A stretch of DNA of 23,140 nt from NCBI GenBank assembly GCA_037446355.1, contig JBBIIT010000049.1, positions 1 through 23,140 of the forward strand. The letters run 5' to 3'. A program made the translations under genes and the position numbers. Source of the DNA: Roseiarcus sp037446355 (GTDB lineage Bacteria > Pseudomonadota > Alphaproteobacteria > Rhizobiales > Beijerinckiaceae). The notes under the pieces are model-generated. The model did no database searches. It was given only the letters and a program-made list of their open reading frames with translations, and was not told the origin of the DNA. Positions 21,347 through 23,140 of the stretch are shown in pieces. Each line of letters begins with the position of its first letter. Within the stretch, counting starts at the first letter, position 1.

Positions 21347-21844
21347 TTAGTGAGCGTCGGACGTCGCGCGTTTCGAGCCCCCTCTGGTCGTTCGCGTATT
21401 TTCGCGCAAGGGGGGCGTGTCGATCTCGCGCGCGAGCTTCTCCAGCGCGTCGAGGCCTTCGCGCGGCAATCGCCAATCTCTCGCGGCCGCGATGACCTCG
21501 CGGATATACGCGACGTTCGCGCGTCCCGGTCCCGCATTGGCGCCAACGTAAATTAGCGCGCGCTTCGGTCCGTCCGTTGTGACGATCGGCTGGACGATCT
21601 TCGCGTAGAGCCCTTCGCCCACTCCCTCGTAACGATCAAGCGCGCCGATGTCGGCGAGCGCGATGTCCCACAGCACGCCGGGCACGCGCGCAGTCGGATC
21701 GCGCACGACCGTCAGCCAGCCCTCGCGCATAACCGCGAGGCGGTGGCGCATCAACCAGCCAAGATTCAGGGCGCGCGAGCGCGGGCAGCGCGCGGCCATG
21801 GCCCCCGTATCCATGTTGCCGCCATAAGCGAAATAGAGCGGCAT
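21347..21844 (-). CDS. Gamma-glutamylcyclotransferase-family protein
   Basis: A 165-residue cytoplasmic protein with the GGCT/AIG2-like fold. The N-terminal substrate loop is 'YFAYGGNM' (4-11; family Y-G-S-N, here Y-G-G-N). The probable catalytic Glu73 is in 'LDRYEGVGEGLY', with 'GVLWDI' before it and 'ALIYVG' after. Such enzymes cyclise gamma-glutamyl amino acids or gamma-glutamylamines to 5-oxoproline, but several bacterial members have unknown substrates. The C-terminal 20 residues are basic and probably disordered. The ATG at 21844 follows the rsh stop by 3 nt, so the two are co-transcribed and probably translationally coupled. Confidence 0.85.
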   Translation of the reverse strand: MPLYFAYGGNMDTGAMAARCPRSRALNLGWLMRHRLAVMREGWLTVVRDPTARVPGVLWDIALADIGALDRYEGVGEGLYAKIVQPIVTTDGPKRALIYVGANAGPGRANVAYIREVIAAARDWRLPREGLDALEKLAREIDTPPLRENTRTTRGGSKRATSDAH

Positions 21845-21847
21845 CGC

Positions 21848-23140
21848 CTATCCGCTCTGCCGTTCGACTTTGCTGACGACGCTCTTGCCTCGAAGCTGCG
21901 CGAGCACCGCGTTCAGATGCTGGATGTCGGACACTTCCAGGTCGAAACAGATTTCCCTGAAATCCGGGCCTGTCGGATTGAAGACGACATTATCGATATT
22001 CGCGCCGGCTTCGCCAATCGTCGTCGCGACGACGCCGAGAGCGCCGGGTTCGTTGATCGTCGTCACCAGGATTTGCGTGGGATAGAGACCCTTTTTGGCG
22101 CTGTCGAGATCCCAGCGCACGTCGAGCCATTGCTCCGGCTTGTCGTCGTAGGCGATCAGCGCCGGCGAATGGATGGGATAGATCGTGATCCCTTCGCCAG
22201 GCGTGCGAATGCCGACGATGCGTTCGCCTGGCACCGCGCCGCCCTTGGGCGCGAAGCGCACGGGCATGTCCCAGTCGACTCCGCGCAACGGCAGCGCGGC
22301 GCCCTTGGCGTCCTGCCCGGGCACCCGGAACACGAGATTGGTCGCCTTGGCGAGGCCAAACCATCCGCTCTCGTTCGGCGATATAGCGGGCCCGGCTTTG
22401 CGCTCCTCCTGGAAATCGGGGTAGATCGCGCGGACGACGTCCGCCGAATAGAGTTCGCCGCGCCCGACGCTAATGAAAACGTCGTCAATCGTGGCGCGCG
22501 CCAACCGCGGCAATGCGCTCTTGAGCTTCGCGTCGCTGAATTTGCGCCCCGCGCGCTCGAATGCGCGCTCGACGATCTGGCGCCCTAAGCCGCCGTACTG
22601 CGCTTTGGCCGCATCGCGCGTCGCCCGTCGGATGGCGGCGCGCGCTCGTCCCGTGACGACGACGCTTTCCCAGGCCGCGGGGGGCGTGCGCGACTCCGAG
22701 CGCGTGATGAGCACTTCGTCGCCATTGCGCAGAGTCGAGATCAGCGGCGCGACGCGGCCGTTGATCTTCGCGCCGACCGCCGAATTACCGACGTCGGTGT
22801 GGACCGCATAGGCGAAGTCGATCGCGGTGGCGCCCCGCGGCAGCGCGATCAGGCGACCCTTCGGCGTGAAGCAGAACACCTGATCCTGAAACAATTCGAG
22901 CTTGGTGTGCTCGAGAAATTTGTCCGAATCGTCGCTCGAAAGCGTCTCGATGATCTGTCTGAGACCACGATAGGCTCGGCTTTCGCCGGTCTGGATTGCA
23001 CTGGTTCCGTCCTTGTACAGGGCGTGGGCGGCGATGCCGTATTCGGCGATCTCGTGCATGTCATGGGTGCGGATTTGCAATTCGACGCGCTGTTGGCCGG
23101 GTCCGACGACGGTGGTGTGGATCGAGCGATAGTCGTTCTG
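21848..23140 (-). CDS. rsh: RelA/SpoT-family (Rsh) (p)ppGpp synthetase/hydrolase, C-terminal part; 5' end outside window
   Basis: The frame is open to the window end; 430 residues are visible. It begins in the last part of the synthetase domain ('NDYRSIHTTVVGPG', 'ELQIRTHDMHEIAEYGIAAH'). A TGS domain follows ('VFCFTPKGRLIALPRGATAIDF', 'INGRVAPL', 'LRNGDEVLI'), then a helical region, a conserved C-terminal segment ('GEGITIYPIHSPAL') and a C-terminal ACT domain ('QILVTTINEPGALGVVATTIGEAGANIDNV'). Alphaproteobacteria usually have one bifunctional Rsh that makes and degrades the alarmone. Hydrolase and most of the synthetase domain lie outside the window, so bifunctionality cannot be checked here. 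It is followed after 3 nt by the GGCT gene. Confidence 0.95.
   Translation of the reverse strand, partial: QNDYRSIHTTVVGPGQQRVELQIRTHDMHEIAEYGIAAHALYKDGTSAIQTGESRAYRGLRQIIETLSSDDSDKFLEHTKLELFQDQVFCFTPKGRLIALPRGATAIDFAYAVHTDVGNSAVGAKINGRVAPLISTLRNGDEVLITRSESRTPPAAWESVVVTGRARAAIRRATRDAAKAQYGGLGRQIVERAFERAGRKFSDAKLKSALPRLARATIDDVFISVGRGELYSADVVRAIYPDFQEERKAGPAISPNESGWFGLAKATNLVFRVPGQDAKGAALPLRGVDWDMPVRFAPKGGAVPGERIVGIRTPGEGITIYPIHSPALIAYDDKPEQWLDVRWDLDSAKKGLYPTQILVTTINEPGALGVVATTIGEAGANIDNVVFNPTGPDFREICFDLEVSDIQHLNAVLAQLRGKSVVSKVERQSG

Noticed and set aside
1..23140. Search for CRISPR repeats, IS ends, integrases, toxin-antitoxin pairs, tRNAs and rRNA.
   Set aside because: No regularly spaced repeats, transposase-like proteins, terminal inverted repeats or cloverleaf-like segments were seen on reading. 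The only long duplicated sequence is the pair of binding-protein genes.

Overview
The window is a GC-rich (about 65% by eye) chromosomal segment of an alphaproteobacterium. It most likely belongs to the Hyphomicrobiales (Rhizobiales), in the Methylocystaceae/Beijerinckiaceae/Bradyrhizobiaceae neighbourhood. The basis is long 'type 2' ArgG, an unusual pyruvate kinase with an extra N-terminal domain, HAAT-type liv genes with twin-arginine binding proteins, and an Rsh-type RelA/SpoT protein. The genus assignment is inference. I see no tRNA, rRNA, IS element, phage gene or CRISPR array. Coding density is high and almost all genes are housekeeping or conserved accessory metabolism.

Layout. 1-525: 3' end of a GT4 glycosyltransferase, overlapping convergently with a small conserved protein (509-946, minus). 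947-1255: intergenic region with an AT-rich patch holding a CtrA-like TTAA-N7-TTAA site. 1256-2377: lipoprotein alpha/beta hydrolase (DUF900 type). 2433-3380: transaldolase. 3394-6065, minus: a three-gene unit of DhnA/DeoC-like aldolase, PfkB sugar kinase and histidine phosphatase. 6298-7641: argG from a TTG start. 7717-9008: a degenerate short-chain dehydrogenase followed by a PAP2 phosphatase. 9042-15012, minus: a branched-chain amino acid/amide ABC operon livG-livF-livH-livM followed by two tandem paralogous substrate-binding proteins. 15223-16725: atypical pyruvate kinase. 16740-17507, minus: alpha/beta hydrolase. 17625-19135: DUF1304 membrane protein, then isovaleryl-CoA dehydrogenase cut by an assembly gap of exactly 100 N (19136-19235). 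19236-19861, minus: a truncated secreted/outer-membrane-like protein. 20115-20813: lipB. 20819-21169, minus: small secreted protein. 21347-23140, minus: RelA/SpoT (Rsh) C-terminal part followed 3 nt later by a gamma-glutamylcyclotransferase-family protein.

How the genes work together. Two themes stand out. First, sugar-phosphate chemistry: transaldolase faces a kinase/aldolase/phosphatase unit that looks like a small, uncharacterised 'phosphorylate, then aldol-cleave' module with no obvious transporter or isomerase. Second, branched-chain amino acid use: a complete liv importer with two binding proteins lies a few kilobases from isovaleryl-CoA dehydrogenase, the third step of leucine catabolism. 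The rest (argG, lipB, rsh, pyk) is core metabolism and stress control.

I do not see a clear new defence or mobile system. The most promising unexplained items are the kinase/aldolase unit, the catalytically degenerate SDR next to the PSGE-type PAP2 phosphatase, the atypical pyruvate kinase, the duplicated Tat-type binding proteins and the candidate CtrA site.
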